Of a stretch of DNA of 64,000 nucleotides, positions 45,071 to 53,598 are shown one piece after another. The position numbers and the translations under genes are program-made. Numbering within the stretch: the first letter of the stretch is position 1; each line of letters opens with the position of its first letter. Under the pieces are notes generated by a model. That model was not told where the DNA came from and did not search any database. It worked only from the letters and a program-made list of their open reading frames with translations. Origin of the DNA: Clostridiales bacterium (GTDB lineage: Bacteria; Bacillota; Clostridia; Christensenellales; UBA1242). The stretch covers positions 1-64,000 of the forward strand of contig CAKJYJ010000003.1 of the NCBI GenBank assembly GCA_918262735.1. Direction: 5' to 3'.

Positions 45071-45115
45071 ATTACTTACGAGTAATATATTACTACACAA
45101 CACCTCGGCTGTCAA
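45071..45115 (-). promoter_or_regulatory. Promoter with overlapping palindromic operator candidate
   Basis: On the minus strand TTGACA (45115-45110), a 17-base spacer and TAATAT (45092-45087). The perfect palindrome AGTAATATATTACT (45081-45094) covers the -10 box. A further inverted half-site, ATTACT (45071-45076), faces AGTAAT across TACG. This layout suits a repressor site. Confidence 0.6.
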
Positions 45116-45170
45116 TACTGATTTTTGAAAAAAAAACAGATTTTTTTTAACATTTTTCTACTTTTTTAAT

Positions 45171-45200
45171 AAAAAACCCGGAAGTGCTATTCCGGGTTGG
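45171..45200 (-). terminator. Terminator of the 250-aa hypothetical gene
   Basis: On the minus strand CCCGGAA pairs with TTCCGGG around TAGCAC, followed by T6. Confidence 0.88.
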
Positions 45201-45216
45201 TTTTTTGTGTTTTATA

Positions 45217-45969
45217 TTATTCTTTAACAGCATCATTTTTGCTTGCATTATTTAACAAATTGCTCAGTAATTCATTATGTACACTTTTTTTAATTGACAT
45301 AAATTCATCAACAAAAACTTTTGGTGCAGTTACATCGGTTTTTGACATATCATTTTGGTCAACAAATAGTATTTCAGGATACTTTGTTAAATATTCGGTT
45401 ATTGTTTCTTTTGCAAGTGAGTAGAGCATATTTGAATAATTATTGCAATTATCTTTATATTCATTTTGTTTTTCATTCAAATAGTGTTCTTTTGCATTTT
45501 GTTTTTTTAACATGTTAGTGTAGTTTTCTTTTGCACTTTCATACATTTTTAATTTTTTGTTTAACTCGCTAACTCGTTTGCTTCTAAATAAAACAATTTT
45601 TGAATGATTAATTCTGTTAAGTTTATTAAAAGTTTTTCCATATAAAGATGCATAGTTTTCATATATTTTTTTTTCTGAGTTATATCTAGCAGAGTCAAAC
45701 CCATGCACATATTCTCTAAATTCATAGTCATTTGGGTTGATGATGTCAACAACATGTGAGTAATACTTTTCAACATCAAAACTAGTTACATCTTCATAAT
45801 CTTTTATGCTGTTTTTTAGGGTTTTAATTTCTTGGTTATTCTTTACTTTATCAACATAGTTTTTAACCATTAGGCCATATTCATCACTAAAAAGTGTGTG
45901 GTCATCAGCAACAAAGCTACCACGCATATCAAAAATTTTTTTGAAATTGTTAATATCTAAATTGTTCAT
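45217..45969 (-). CDS. Hypothetical protein, 250 aa, probably leaderless
   Basis: Unrecognised soluble protein dominated by charged helices (RVSELNKKLKMYESAKENYTN and following), with no motif I can assign. Promoter TTGACA-17-TATCAT ends 6 bases before its ATG, so the mRNA probably starts at the start codon. It is a single-gene unit with a strong terminator. Confidence 0.6.
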   Translation of the reverse strand: MNNLDINNFKKIFDMRGSFVADDHTLFSDEYGLMVKNYVDKVKNNQEIKTLKNSIKDYEDVTSFDVEKYYSHVVDIINPNDYEFREYVHGFDSARYNSEKKIYENYASLYGKTFNKLNRINHSKIVLFRSKRVSELNKKLKMYESAKENYTNMLKKQNAKEHYLNEKQNEYKDNCNNYSNMLYSLAKETITEYLTKYPEILFVDQNDMSKTDVTAPKVFVDEFMSIKKSVHNELLSNLLNNASKNDAVKE

Positions 45970-45975
45970 AACTGT

Positions 45976-46004
45976 ATGATAACATAATCATATTGGGTTG
46001 TCAA
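45976..46004 (-). promoter_or_regulatory. Promoter giving a leaderless transcript
   Basis: On the minus strand TTGACA (46004-45999), a 17-base spacer and TATCAT (45981-45976). The start codon begins 6 bases later. Confidence 0.8.
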
Positions 46005-46075
46005 GGGCAAATATTAGAAATTTCGGCAATGTAACACTAAGTAATAAGCAAATTTTTGTTAGTTTTTTAATTTAA

Positions 46076-46104
46076 TTTACAAAATTACATTATTGTGATA
46101 AAAT
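46076..46104 (+). promoter_or_regulatory. Promoter of the DUF4132-like gene
   Basis: TTTACA (46076-46081), a 17-base spacer and TAAAAT (46099-46104). The leader is only about ten bases and contains GGAG. Confidence 0.75.
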
Positions 46105-46120
46105 TGCTGTGGAGTAATGT

Positions 46121-48268
46121 ATGGAGATACTAAGAGATTTCAAGCAAATAAGCGATAAAGTATTAAAGATTTTTAATGTTGATGTTTCTAATGTTCCGAT
46201 TTTAGATGTTATGTCCAAAGAGGAACTTGAAGGATTGGTTAAAAACACAACGGTTGATGATAATATTCAAAATGTAAGTAATTTGGCAGAGTTAATTTTT
46301 CAATTAAATGATTATCTTCCAGCACTTGGTAATTTTATAAAAATGTTTTTAATAACCAAGCATTATAACGGAATTATTTATTTTATGGATAAATTATTTG
46401 TTGCGCATGTGGGCACATCTAATTACGTTAGCAAAAATAAATTGTATAATCATACCGAGAGATTTTTTGATAGGTTTATTGAGGTTGCAAAATGCACAAA
46501 TCTAACAGTTGAAGATGTTTTACCTTTTATGTTTTCAATTATTGAAGATAATGATAAAACGGTTATATCCGCTTGGCTTGCGCCAGCACTTGAATATATG
46601 CAAAATGTGTTTAGGGAAAATGCAGAGGATGTGAGGGCATACATTGTTAAAGATCCAAGCCATAGAATAACTTATTTTGAACTTGGCCTTGAATTTAACA
46701 CACAAAAGGCAATAATGGAAATTTTTAATCTTGAAGAGGGAACAATTGACGATAAGTTGATTGCAAGGATATTAAAACATTATTACACCGACACAATGGC
46801 ATTTTTTGATAAGAACCTAGAGAACAGCGGGGATAAAAAGTTTCACTATGTTAAAATTCTTGCAAGTATAGATAATCCAGAAGTAACTGCAAGGCTTGAA
46901 GATTTATATGAAGAAGAGCAAAATGATGAAATTAGGGCATTTATAAAAACTAGACTTGGGATTGCTGATAAAAAGAATTTAGGATATTCCCCAAAACACT
47001 TTGAAGTGATGGCAAACAAAAAGGTTGACCAGCCACAAGAACGAACATTGGGAATTCCTTTTGAAAGGGTAAATTTAAGATTCTCTGATGGAACAGAAAC
47101 AAACGATGTTGTTAAAACGTATTTAATTAACATATTCAAGTCAGAAAAAGATTTGTTAAACTTGTATGGTCTTAGTGATGTTAAAACATTGTTTAATGAA
47201 GATGATTTAAGCAATTTTGCAGAGAGTATATTTTATGCTCTAAAAAGGCTTAGAGACATTAAAGAGGCAAAGTGGGCAATAAGATTTGTGAGTCTTACAA
47301 TTAAGGATAATCTTACCGAAAATGTATTTGATTTTATTTCTGAGCTATATAAAGAGGGTAGGGTTAAAGAAGCAAAATACTTTATTCAATGCTTCATTTA
47401 CAGCAAAAGAGAGATTGTTCTTAATTTAATTAGCAAACTTGCTTCAGAGGAACCAAAATTTGATGACGATAAAGACTATTTTATATCACTATACTCTGAT
47501 GTGTTATCAAAAAATAATTCAGATGTTTTAGATATGCTTGCTCCAAACGAGGTTTCGGAAGAAGTACTGCAGGCGCAAAAGCATAGATTATATAATAACT
47601 TCATTGCAAATAAATCGTATGATAAGCAACAATTTAAGGCAATGTTCATTGATAAAAACGTGTTTAATAAACTTGCACAAAACTTGGTGTTTGGAGAATA
47701 TAAATCTGATGGTCTTGTTTCAGTTTTTGTTTTGGAAGGAACAGAAATAAAATATATTGCGGGAGAGCCATTAGATGATAAAGATTTAAGAATTAAAATT
47801 GTTCATACACTTGATTTAGATGATAGATTTGATAAAGTTAAAAACTATTTTGCAAACCCAACATTTCAACAATTTGATAATTCTGTTTTTGTTGTCAAGG
47901 AGAATGAAAAGACCCAAACCAAAGTTGGTAGCATGCGTGGCGTTTTGATTAATGCACTCCGCTTCATTTCAAACATGGCAACATTTGAGTTTAATAGAAA
48001 TGTTAGTGATGACACTAGAGATGTGGCTGAACTTGTTCATGTATGTCAAGATTTGAATCTACTTGCCGAAGTGTCGTTTGAAACACCCGTTGCTTATTAC
48101 ACAGCAACATCAAGCATTGGGTATGTTAGATTTTACAAACTAAATCAATGTTTGAAAAATGGAAAAGTTTACATTATCAATAAAGCGAATGCAATAGCTG
48201 TTGGTGCAGTTGAACCAAGATATTATGATTTTGTGCTTAGTGCTGTTTCAAAATCGATCAGAATGTAA
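46121..48268 (+). CDS. Large DUF4132-like protein
   Basis: This is a 715-residue soluble protein. The N-terminal two thirds are helical and repeat-like (HEAT/ARM-like appearance, e.g. IDNPEVTARLEDLYEEEQND, about 250). The C-terminal part (about 485-600) has QKHRLYNNFIANKSYDKQQF, LAQNLVFGEYKSDGLVSVF and IVHTLDL, matching the order RLyxxxxxxxxW/YxxxxF, LVWGxY and HPLxL seen in DUF4132 proteins. Their function is poorly known; some occur with WGR/MolR-type proteins. The start ATG follows GGAG by 6 bases. It is a single-gene unit. Confidence 0.5.
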   Translation: MEILRDFKQISDKVLKIFNVDVSNVPILDVMSKEELEGLVKNTTVDDNIQNVSNLAELIFQLNDYLPALGNFIKMFLITKHYNGIIYFMDKLFVAHVGTSNYVSKNKLYNHTERFFDRFIEVAKCTNLTVEDVLPFMFSIIEDNDKTVISAWLAPALEYMQNVFRENAEDVRAYIVKDPSHRITYFELGLEFNTQKAIMEIFNLEEGTIDDKLIARILKHYYTDTMAFFDKNLENSGDKKFHYVKILASIDNPEVTARLEDLYEEEQNDEIRAFIKTRLGIADKKNLGYSPKHFEVMANKKVDQPQERTLGIPFERVNLRFSDGTETNDVVKTYLINIFKSEKDLLNLYGLSDVKTLFNEDDLSNFAESIFYALKRLRDIKEAKWAIRFVSLTIKDNLTENVFDFISELYKEGRVKEAKYFIQCFIYSKREIVLNLISKLASEEPKFDDDKDYFISLYSDVLSKNNSDVLDMLAPNEVSEEVLQAQKHRLYNNFIANKSYDKQQFKAMFIDKNVFNKLAQNLVFGEYKSDGLVSVFVLEGTEIKYIAGEPLDDKDLRIKIVHTLDLDDRFDKVKNYFANPTFQQFDNSVFVVKENEKTQTKVGSMRGVLINALRFISNMATFEFNRNVSDDTRDVAELVHVCQDLNLLAEVSFETPVAYYTATSSIGYVRFYKLNQCLKNGKVYIINKANAIAVGAVEPRYYDFVLSAVSKSIRM

Positions 48269-48296
48269 ACAAATGCACAATATTTTGCAATTGTAT

Positions 48297-48332
48297 ATAA
48301 AAAAAGACAATTCGTGATGAACTGTCTTTTTT
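48297..48332. terminator. Bidirectional terminator
   Basis: AAAAAGACA pairs with TGTCTTTTT across a short imperfect stem and loop between convergent genes. It touches the PHP gene's stop codon. Confidence 0.75.
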
Positions 48333-49224
48333 AATGTTTATTAACATATTGGGTGTTTTTTACCCAATCAAAATTATTTATATCAATTTCAATGGTGGAG
48401 TTTAGTATACCAATTTGGTTTGGTCTTGATGGGCCATGAAAATCGCTTCCACCACAAACCAGCAGATTATTTTTTTTGGCAAAATCCAATGCTAAAAGGC
48501 ATTGTTCTTTGCTGGTAAAACAGGGGTGGTAACATTCTATGCCATCTACACCTAAATCTCTTACATAATTTAGTAGTTCCATAGGTTTTTCAAATTCATA
48601 TTCAAATAGGTGAGCAAGGAATACCTTTCCACCATTTTGCTTAACAAAATCAATTATTTCTTTTGGCTTTAGAAAGAAGTTGCCGTAGTCTATGTAAAAG
48701 TCAGATTCTGGATTACATATTTCTTTACGGAAGAATAATCTAGTGTTTTCAATTAGCTCTTTTGAAAAAAATTTTTTATTTTCTTCAAATGTTAATAGGT
48801 GTCTAAAAAATAGAGAACTTTCTCCAACTCTACCGGTTATATTAAAGTCAGGGTCAAATATCATTCCTTTTGATTTGGCAACATTTTTAATATGCGTTAA
48901 AACCATATTTACTTTATTTCTTGCCCAATCGTCACCATAGCGACTGTTGATAAAGTTGTTCATTTTATCAAGGTCGTAATCATACACCAAGAATTCAACC
49001 ACTCTTCCGTTATAAAATGAATTTATTTCGGTTCCTTTTATTATTTTTCCGCTGTATACGTTACTATAGTCATTTTCTTTTAATTCATAAAAGGCACCAA
49101 CTGAATTGTGGTCGGTTATAGCAATTGTTTTAACATTTCTTTGTTCTGCAATTTTTAACACTTCCAAAAGCGTATATTCGCCGTCAGAGTATTTTGTGTG
49201 CATATGTAAATCAATTGGTTCCAT
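48331..49224 (-). CDS. PHP-domain metal-dependent phosphoesterase (YciV/TrpH-like)
   Basis: This 297-residue protein has the PHP metal-binding signatures: DLHMHTKYSDG (about 5-15), IAITDHNSVGAF (about 35-46), a central insert, FLAHLFEYE (about 200), GIECYHPC (about 225) and GGSDFHGP (about 258). Relatives hydrolyse 3'-phosphate nucleotides or the 5' ends of short RNAs. The substrate here is unknown. AAGGAG precedes the ATG. It lies 24 bases after the YgjV-like gene, so the two are probably co-transcribed. Confidence 0.85.
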   Translation of the reverse strand: MEPIDLHMHTKYSDGEYTLLEVLKIAEQRNVKTIAITDHNSVGAFYELKENDYSNVYSGKIIKGTEINSFYNGRVVEFLVYDYDLDKMNNFINSRYGDDWARNKVNMVLTHIKNVAKSKGMIFDPDFNITGRVGESSLFFRHLLTFEENKKFFSKELIENTRLFFRKEICNPESDFYIDYGNFFLKPKEIIDFVKQNGGKVFLAHLFEYEFEKPMELLNYVRDLGVDGIECYHPCFTSKEQCLLALDFAKKNNLLVCGGSDFHGPSRPNQIGILNSTIEIDINNFDWVKNTQYVNKH

Positions 49225-49248
49225 ATTTTCTCCTTATGTTGTGTTTGT

Positions 49249-49794
49249 TTATTGTTTTTGTTTTTTCCATTTGAATATTTTCTCAAGAATTGGCGTTTCC
49301 TTTTTGAGTATACAATAATATATTAGTCCAATAATATTGCAAACAAAACTAGTAAATTCAATAACCATTGCAATGTAAGCACCAATGATTGCTTTATATA
49401 TTACATAAAGGGCAGTGTTAATAATATATGATACTCTCAGTACGGTTTTATTATTTTGCCAACTTCCAAATCCAGATGCAAGTATTGCAAACATTGGTAG
49501 AAGGTCAAATGCATCTTGCCAAGTTATAATTGTTGTTACAACAAACAATGTTTCAAATATTATTAAAAGGAATACGTTTGGTTTTAATTTTTTGTAGGCA
49601 TAAAGCATAAAAACAAAAGTTCTTATTGTTGCAACAATGCAGATGTATGCCGCCGTTGTTCTTCCAAATGAAAAATACATTGCACAAAACACGACATTGT
49701 TTATTGTGTAATAAGCCAACATTTTCCATTTTTCTTTTTGGAAAATTCCCAAAACAATAATTATTGCAGATAGTATTTGAAGTGAAATTTGCAT
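49249..49794 (-). CDS. YgjV-like inner-membrane protein
   Basis: This 181-residue protein has about six hydrophobic segments and a basic C-terminus (KIFKWKKQKQ). The pattern WQDAFDLLPMFAILASGFGSW in the middle followed by ALYVIYKAIIGAYIAM resembles the YgjV family of small bacterial membrane proteins, whose function is not established. A GGAG site precedes the ATG. It is the first gene of a two-gene unit with the PHP phosphoesterase. Confidence 0.6.
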   Translation of the reverse strand: MQISLQILSAIIIVLGIFQKEKWKMLAYYTINNVVFCAMYFSFGRTTAAYICIVATIRTFVFMLYAYKKLKPNVFLLIIFETLFVVTTIITWQDAFDLLPMFAILASGFGSWQNNKTVLRVSYIINTALYVIYKAIIGAYIAMVIEFTSFVCNIIGLIYYCILKKETPILEKIFKWKKQKQ

Positions 49795-49811
49795 ATTTCT
49801 CCGATGTAAAA

Positions 49812-49852
49812 GGTATTGCGTTAGCGAAAGTTTAGCTTACTTTAGCAACACC
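49812..49852 (-). promoter_or_regulatory. Stem-loop in the leader of the YgjV-like gene
   Basis: On the minus strand GGTGTTGC (49852-49845) can pair with GCAATACC (49819-49812). Alternatively, an inner GTTGCTAAAGT can pair with ACTTTCGCTAAC. The competing stems end 18 bases before the ATG and have no T tract. Confidence 0.4.
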
Positions 49853-49908
49853 GTTGAGTATTATATAATAAAAATATAATATTTACAATAAAAAGAGAAA
49901 AAAATTAT

Positions 49909-49937
49909 TGACTATTTTAACTTGTGTTGATATAATA
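49909..49937 (+). promoter_or_regulatory. Promoter of rplU-prp-rpmA
   Basis: TTGACT (49909-49914), a 17-base spacer and TATAAT (49932-49937). Confidence 0.85.
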
Positions 49938-49943
49938 TAACCC

Positions 49944-50019
49944 GTATGCCACATATTCTGGGCTTTTTAAGTGGATTTCCCGCCTAGCGTAGTGAGATTT
50001 TTAGTAGGAGGAACATGAA
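49944..50019 (+). promoter_or_regulatory. Probable L21 leader RNA
   Basis: The ~75-base leader contains CCGTATGCCACATATTCTGGG and ATTTCCCGCCTAGCG before the AGGAGG site. Its GC-rich blocks stand out from the AT-rich surroundings and resemble the autoregulatory L21 leader of Firmicutes. The match is from memory of the motif, not an alignment. Confidence 0.6.
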
Positions 50020-50325
50020 ATGTTTGCAATTATTCAAACAGGAGGAAAGCAATACAAGGTTCAAGTTGGCGACGTTGTTAGAGTTGAAAAATTAGAACTT
50101 GCAGTTGGCGATAAGGTTAAATTTGATGTTTTATTAACTTCTGATAATGGCGTTGTTGTTGCTGGAAATCCAGTTGTTAATGGTGTTACTTGCACAGCTG
50201 AAGTTGTTGAACAAGGAAAGGGTGACAAGATTGTTGTTTATAAGTACAAACCAAAAAAGAACTACAGAAGAAAACAAGGTCACAGACAACCATTCACAGC
50301 AGTTAAAATTCTTGAAATTAAGTAG
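50020..50325 (+). CDS. rplU: 50S ribosomal protein L21
   Basis: This 101-residue protein starts [18 protein letters not shown] and contains the L21 signature near its end ([18 protein letters not shown], about 72-89), which binds 23S rRNA. The length is normal. It is first in the conserved order L21, Prp, L27. Confidence 0.97.
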   Translation: MFAIIQTGGKQYKVQVGDVVRVEKLELAVGDKVKFDVLLTSDNGVVVAGNPVVNGVTCTAEVVEQGKGDKIVVYKYKPKKNYRRKQGHRQPFTAVKILEIK

Positions 50326-50330
50326 TTATT

Positions 50331-50675
50331 ATGACGAAAGTAGAAATTATAAAAAAACAAAATAAAACAAGAGGTTTTATTGTTTCAGGTCACTCCGGGT
50401 ATTCTGAAGAAGGGAGCGACATTGTGTGTTCGGCAATTTCATCTTTATCACAAATGGTTTGTGTTGGACTTGAAAATGTTTTGAACATAAAACCAAGCAT
50501 AAGAATAAAAGATGGTTATTTAGAATGCTTTGCTGGCGATTGTGCCGATGAAGATACTAATAATAAAATTCAACTTTTGTTTGATTCATTTGAAAAGTCA
50601 GTTGAACTAATATTGCTTGGTGATAAAAAATTAAAAAAATACATTAGTTTGGAGGTCAAAAATGAAATTTATTAA
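50331..50675 (+). CDS. prp: Ribosomal-processing cysteine protease Prp
   Basis: This 114-residue protein sits between L21 and L27 genes, the diagnostic position. It has the catalytic His in [10 protein letters not shown] (about 20-29) and Cys in DIVCSAIS (about 31-38). Prp removes the N-terminal extension of L27 in Firmicutes and related bacteria. The adjacent rpmA encodes just such an extension. It overlaps rpmA by 14 bases. The ribosome site is weak, suggesting coupling to rplU. Confidence 0.93.
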   Translation: MTKVEIIKKQNKTRGFIVSGHSGYSEEGSDIVCSAISSLSQMVCVGLENVLNIKPSIRIKDGYLECFAGDCADEDTNNKIQLLFDSFEKSVELILLGDKKLKKYISLEVKNEIY

Positions 50676-50937
50676 TATTCAACTTTTTGCCCATAAAAAA
50701 GGTGGCGGTAGCACAAAGAACGGTCGTGATAGTAACTCAAAACGTTTAGGTGTTAAAGCTTCAGATGGTCAACCAGTTCTTGCTGGCTCAATTATTGTTA
50801 GACAACGAGGAACTAAGGTTTATGCAGGTGAAAATTGTGGTCTTGGAAAAGATTACACAGTTTTTGCTAAGGTTGATGGCAAAGTTAAGTTTACAAATAG
50901 TGGCGATAAAAAATATGTTAATGTTATTGCTGATTAA
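50662..50937 (+). CDS. rpmA: 50S ribosomal protein L27 with Prp-cleavable N-terminus
   Basis: This 91-residue protein begins [20 protein letters not shown]. The first nine residues are the extension that Prp removes, leaving AHKKGGGS at the mature N-terminus, which reaches the peptidyl-transferase centre. The typical L27 body follows ([28 protein letters not shown]). GGAGG lies just before the ATG, inside the prp gene. Confidence 0.97.
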   Translation: MKFINIQLFAHKKGGGSTKNGRDSNSKRLGVKASDGQPVLAGSIIVRQRGTKVYAGENCGLGKDYTVFAKVDGKVKFTNSGDKKYVNVIAD

Positions 50938-50947
50938 TTTTAATAAA

Positions 50948-50973
50948 AATGCAGGCTAGCCTGTATTTTTTTT
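50948..50973 (+). terminator. Terminator of rplU-prp-rpmA
   Basis: AATGCAGGC faces GCCTGTATT, followed by T7, 10 bases after the stop. Confidence 0.8.
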
Positions 50974-51000
50974 AATTTGCTATTCACGTAACAAATTATC

Positions 51001-51029
51001 TTGCAATTTTAATAAAAGTCGTTTATAAT
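51001..51029 (+). promoter_or_regulatory. Promoter giving a leaderless transcript
   Basis: TTGCAA (51001-51006), a 17-base spacer and TATAAT (51024-51029). The ATG at 51036 lies 6 bases later. An ATG at 51030 overlaps the discriminator and is not expected to be transcribed. Confidence 0.75.
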
Positions 51030-51035
51030 ATGAGT

Positions 51036-52187
51036 ATGGAAAATAAGTATATTGAGTCTTTACATAATATGGATGCCCAAGCAAGTTGTTTGCTTGGTAA
51101 TTTTGATGCTGACGATTGTTATGTTATTGATGGCAAGGTTTTGGAAGACCTTAAAGCTTGTAATAAACTTATAACAGAATATAAATCTGATTTAATAACA
51201 GCACATGCTATTGTTGCTGGAGTGAAGATAAATTTTTTGGTTTACATTCAAGAGGGCGAAGAAGGAAAAAAACGTGCGGGATTGTTTGTTAAAGAAGTAT
51301 CAAAATTAAATTTGATTGACAGAGAATTACAAACATACGTAGATAGCATTGTTTTAGATGATAATGGCGAGTTTTTAGATATTGTTAAGAAGGAATTTCA
51401 CCTATTCACACCTGACGAGTCAACCGGTATAGATATGGACAATTTAACTCTAATTGAACTAATGAAAAGAATTAATAGTGTTAAAGGGAAATACGATGCA
51501 TTAATTCCATATATGGTTGATTTAGATAGGGAGTATGTTATGAAAATGCTACTCCTTCTTAAATCTTCTGGGCATTATGGTGAAATGCTTGTTGCAGAGT
51601 TTAGAAAATTGGTACTTGAAAAGAAATTAAACAAATTTGACCCAAAATATTGGCGTGAGTTAAAACTCCTTTTAGATAAAACAATTCTAAAAAATATTGA
51701 GGTTTTTGATAAGGCAACAATAGAAAAAATTGAGGCCATTCAGTCATTATACATGAGTAAAAGCAAAGATGTAAAAATACAGGATAATACTGCACAAAAG
51801 CCAGCAAAAAAAGCGGCAGCACCTAAAAAGAAAAAAGACGACAAAAAGAAAAAAGAAGAAGAAAAAGATAAAAAATCAAACAAGAGTAGTAGCAAAACAG
51901 AAGATAAAACTGCTGATCCACCAAAGGCGAGAGAATTGGGTGCCACAACACAAGGCTCACAACCTCCTAAATATTCAAAGAAAAAAGAAAGACAAGGCGA
52001 GGTTTTTGGTGTTAAAAGAATGGAAAGGGTCACCAACAGTGAAATTGGTAGGGCAGATAGATTTAATGAAAGCCAATTAAATAGGGAAGATAACAACGTC
52101 AATTCTAATGGTGGTAACAATACCAGAGATGGTAGGACGGAATCATTTTCACAAAAAAAGAAAGATGACGATGAGAGAACACAATAG
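51036..52187 (+). CDS. Hypothetical protein with Lys-rich disordered tail, 383 aa
   Basis: Unrecognised. Residues 1-240 form a helical soluble domain (LTLIELMKRINSVKGKYDAL; YWRELKLLLDKTIL). From about 245 the sequence becomes low-complexity Lys/Ala/Glu (KPAKKAAAPKKKKDDKKKK), then a polar Gly/Asn/Ser/Arg tail to the end. The tail could bind nucleic acid or acidic partners (inference). No signal or membrane segment is seen. It is a single-gene unit, probably with leaderless mRNA, closed by a terminator. Confidence 0.6.
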   Translation: MENKYIESLHNMDAQASCLLGNFDADDCYVIDGKVLEDLKACNKLITEYKSDLITAHAIVAGVKINFLVYIQEGEEGKKRAGLFVKEVSKLNLIDRELQTYVDSIVLDDNGEFLDIVKKEFHLFTPDESTGIDMDNLTLIELMKRINSVKGKYDALIPYMVDLDREYVMKMLLLLKSSGHYGEMLVAEFRKLVLEKKLNKFDPKYWRELKLLLDKTILKNIEVFDKATIEKIEAIQSLYMSKSKDVKIQDNTAQKPAKKAAAPKKKKDDKKKKEEEKDKKSNKSSSKTEDKTADPPKARELGATTQGSQPPKYSKKKERQGEVFGVKRMERVTNSEIGRADRFNESQLNREDNNVNSNGGNNTRDGRTESFSQKKKDDDERTQ

Positions 52188-52193
52188 TTTTAT

Positions 52194-52229
52194 AAAAGGC
52201 TGAGTTGAAATTACCAACTCAGTCTTTTT
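52194..52229. terminator. Bidirectional terminator
   Basis: A stem of AAAAGGCTGAGTTG with CAACTCAGTCTTTT around AAATTAC, between convergent genes. Confidence 0.9.
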
Positions 52230-52257
52230 ATGCTCTTTTGTTATTTTATGTTATTTT

Positions 52258-53460
52258 TTATGCTTTTAATCTATCAATATCAATATAGTTATTATTAATT
52301 GAAATTGCGGGAGAAATTGAGTGATAACCATATTTAGAACGTATTTTGTCTATTGCTAAATTTAATGAGGTATCTTTAATTATATTTGAAAACATACATT
52401 GCTGTGTTTGTTTTGCATTTGAGAGGTTGTAAACACATATTCTTATTGCTCTAATTGGTATGTTATATTGCCAAAATGAGTCAATGGTATTCATAACCGT
52501 GTTGATTATATGCGACTGTGAGTTAGTTGCAAAATCAAATTTATTTGTTTGATGAAAATACTGGAACGTTGCAGTCTTTAGAGTAACAGAAACACCGCTT
52601 GCATTAAAATTTTGATATCTTAACCTTGTTGAAATTTCATTTGAAAGCATGGACACCGTACCAATTATTTCTTTTCTTGAATATATGTCAGTTATTGTTG
52701 TTGTTCCATTGCCAATGCTTTTTGGTGGGACGAAACAGTCACAAGGTTTAACTTCATCATTATCAATGCCTAGTAATTTTTCTTTTAGTTCAATTCCAAG
52801 CTTTCCAAATTTCTTTTTTAATATGTTGTCTGGGATGTTTATTATATCTCCAAGCCTACTTACTCCAATTTTATTATATTTAATTTCCAACCGCCTGCCA
52901 ATTCCTATTATTGCGTTTATTGGTAGTGGGTAAATGATATTTTTGAAATTTTCTTTTGAAATAATTGTTGTTGCATCTGGCTTTTTAAGGTCTGAGCCGA
53001 GCTTTGCAAACAATTTGCAGAAACTAACACCAACAGAAATGGTTATGTTTAATTCATTCTTAACGTCATTTCGTATTCTATCTGCTAGTTGTTTTTCGTT
53101 ACCAAAAAATTTTAGTGAATCGGTTACATCTAGCCAACATTCATCAATACCAAAACTTTCAACCCTATCTGTGTATCGTTCATATATATTTTTTAATTTT
53201 TTTGAATATTCTTCGTAGAGCCTATAATGAGGAGATAAGCATATTAAATTTGGGCACTTGCTTTTTGCTTTCCAAATGACCTCACCGGTTTCAATACCAT
53301 ATTTTTTTGCGATATGATTTTTGGTTAAAATAATTCCAGTACGTTTTTCTGGATTTCCAGCAACAGCAACGGGTTTGCCTTCGTATTGTGGATTGTTGGC
53401 AACTTCAACCGAAGCAAAAAAACTATTTGCATCACAATGTAATATAACTCGCTCTTTCAT
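52258..53460 (-). CDS. dinB: Y-family DNA polymerase (DinB/Pol IV type)
   Basis: This 400-residue translesion polymerase has LHCDANSFFASVE (metal Asp, about 8-20), KRTGIILTKN, YRLYEEYSKK, ESFGIDECWLDVT (SxDE motif, about 102-114) and ISVGVSFCKLFAKLGSDLKKP (about 142). The helix-hairpin-helix INAIIGIGRR and a little-finger domain follow. It copies damaged DNA with low fidelity. The ATG at 53460 is 11 bases after AAGGAG; an in-frame TTG at 53466 is 5 bases after it and could also be used. An SOS box lies upstream. Confidence 0.92.
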   Translation of the reverse strand: MKERVILHCDANSFFASVEVANNPQYEGKPVAVAGNPEKRTGIILTKNHIAKKYGIETGEVIWKAKSKCPNLICLSPHYRLYEEYSKKLKNIYERYTDRVESFGIDECWLDVTDSLKFFGNEKQLADRIRNDVKNELNITISVGVSFCKLFAKLGSDLKKPDATTIISKENFKNIIYPLPINAIIGIGRRLEIKYNKIGVSRLGDIINIPDNILKKKFGKLGIELKEKLLGIDNDEVKPCDCFVPPKSIGNGTTTITDIYSRKEIIGTVSMLSNEISTRLRYQNFNASGVSVTLKTATFQYFHQTNKFDFATNSQSHIINTVMNTIDSFWQYNIPIRAIRICVYNLSNAKQTQQCMFSNIIKDTSLNLAIDKIRSKYGYHSISPAISINNNYIDIDRLKA

Positions 53461-53522
53461 TTGCAAAAAATCTCCTTTTATTGTATACTTTATAGGTAAA
53501 TATGTTTGAAATAAAACATATA

Positions 53523-53534
53523 GAACATTTGTTC
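53523..53534. promoter_or_regulatory. LexA (SOS) box between dinB and the deaminase gene
   Basis: GAACATTTGTTC matches the Gram-positive SOS core GAAC-N4-GTTC. It lies 63 bases upstream of dinB on its promoter side, consistent with LexA control of the polymerase. Effects on the divergent deaminase operon are possible. Confidence 0.7.
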
Positions 53535-53598
53535 TATTCTGTATTATACACCTAAATTTTAGAAAAGGGAAGCATATTTACAAAAAAATGGAGAAAAA

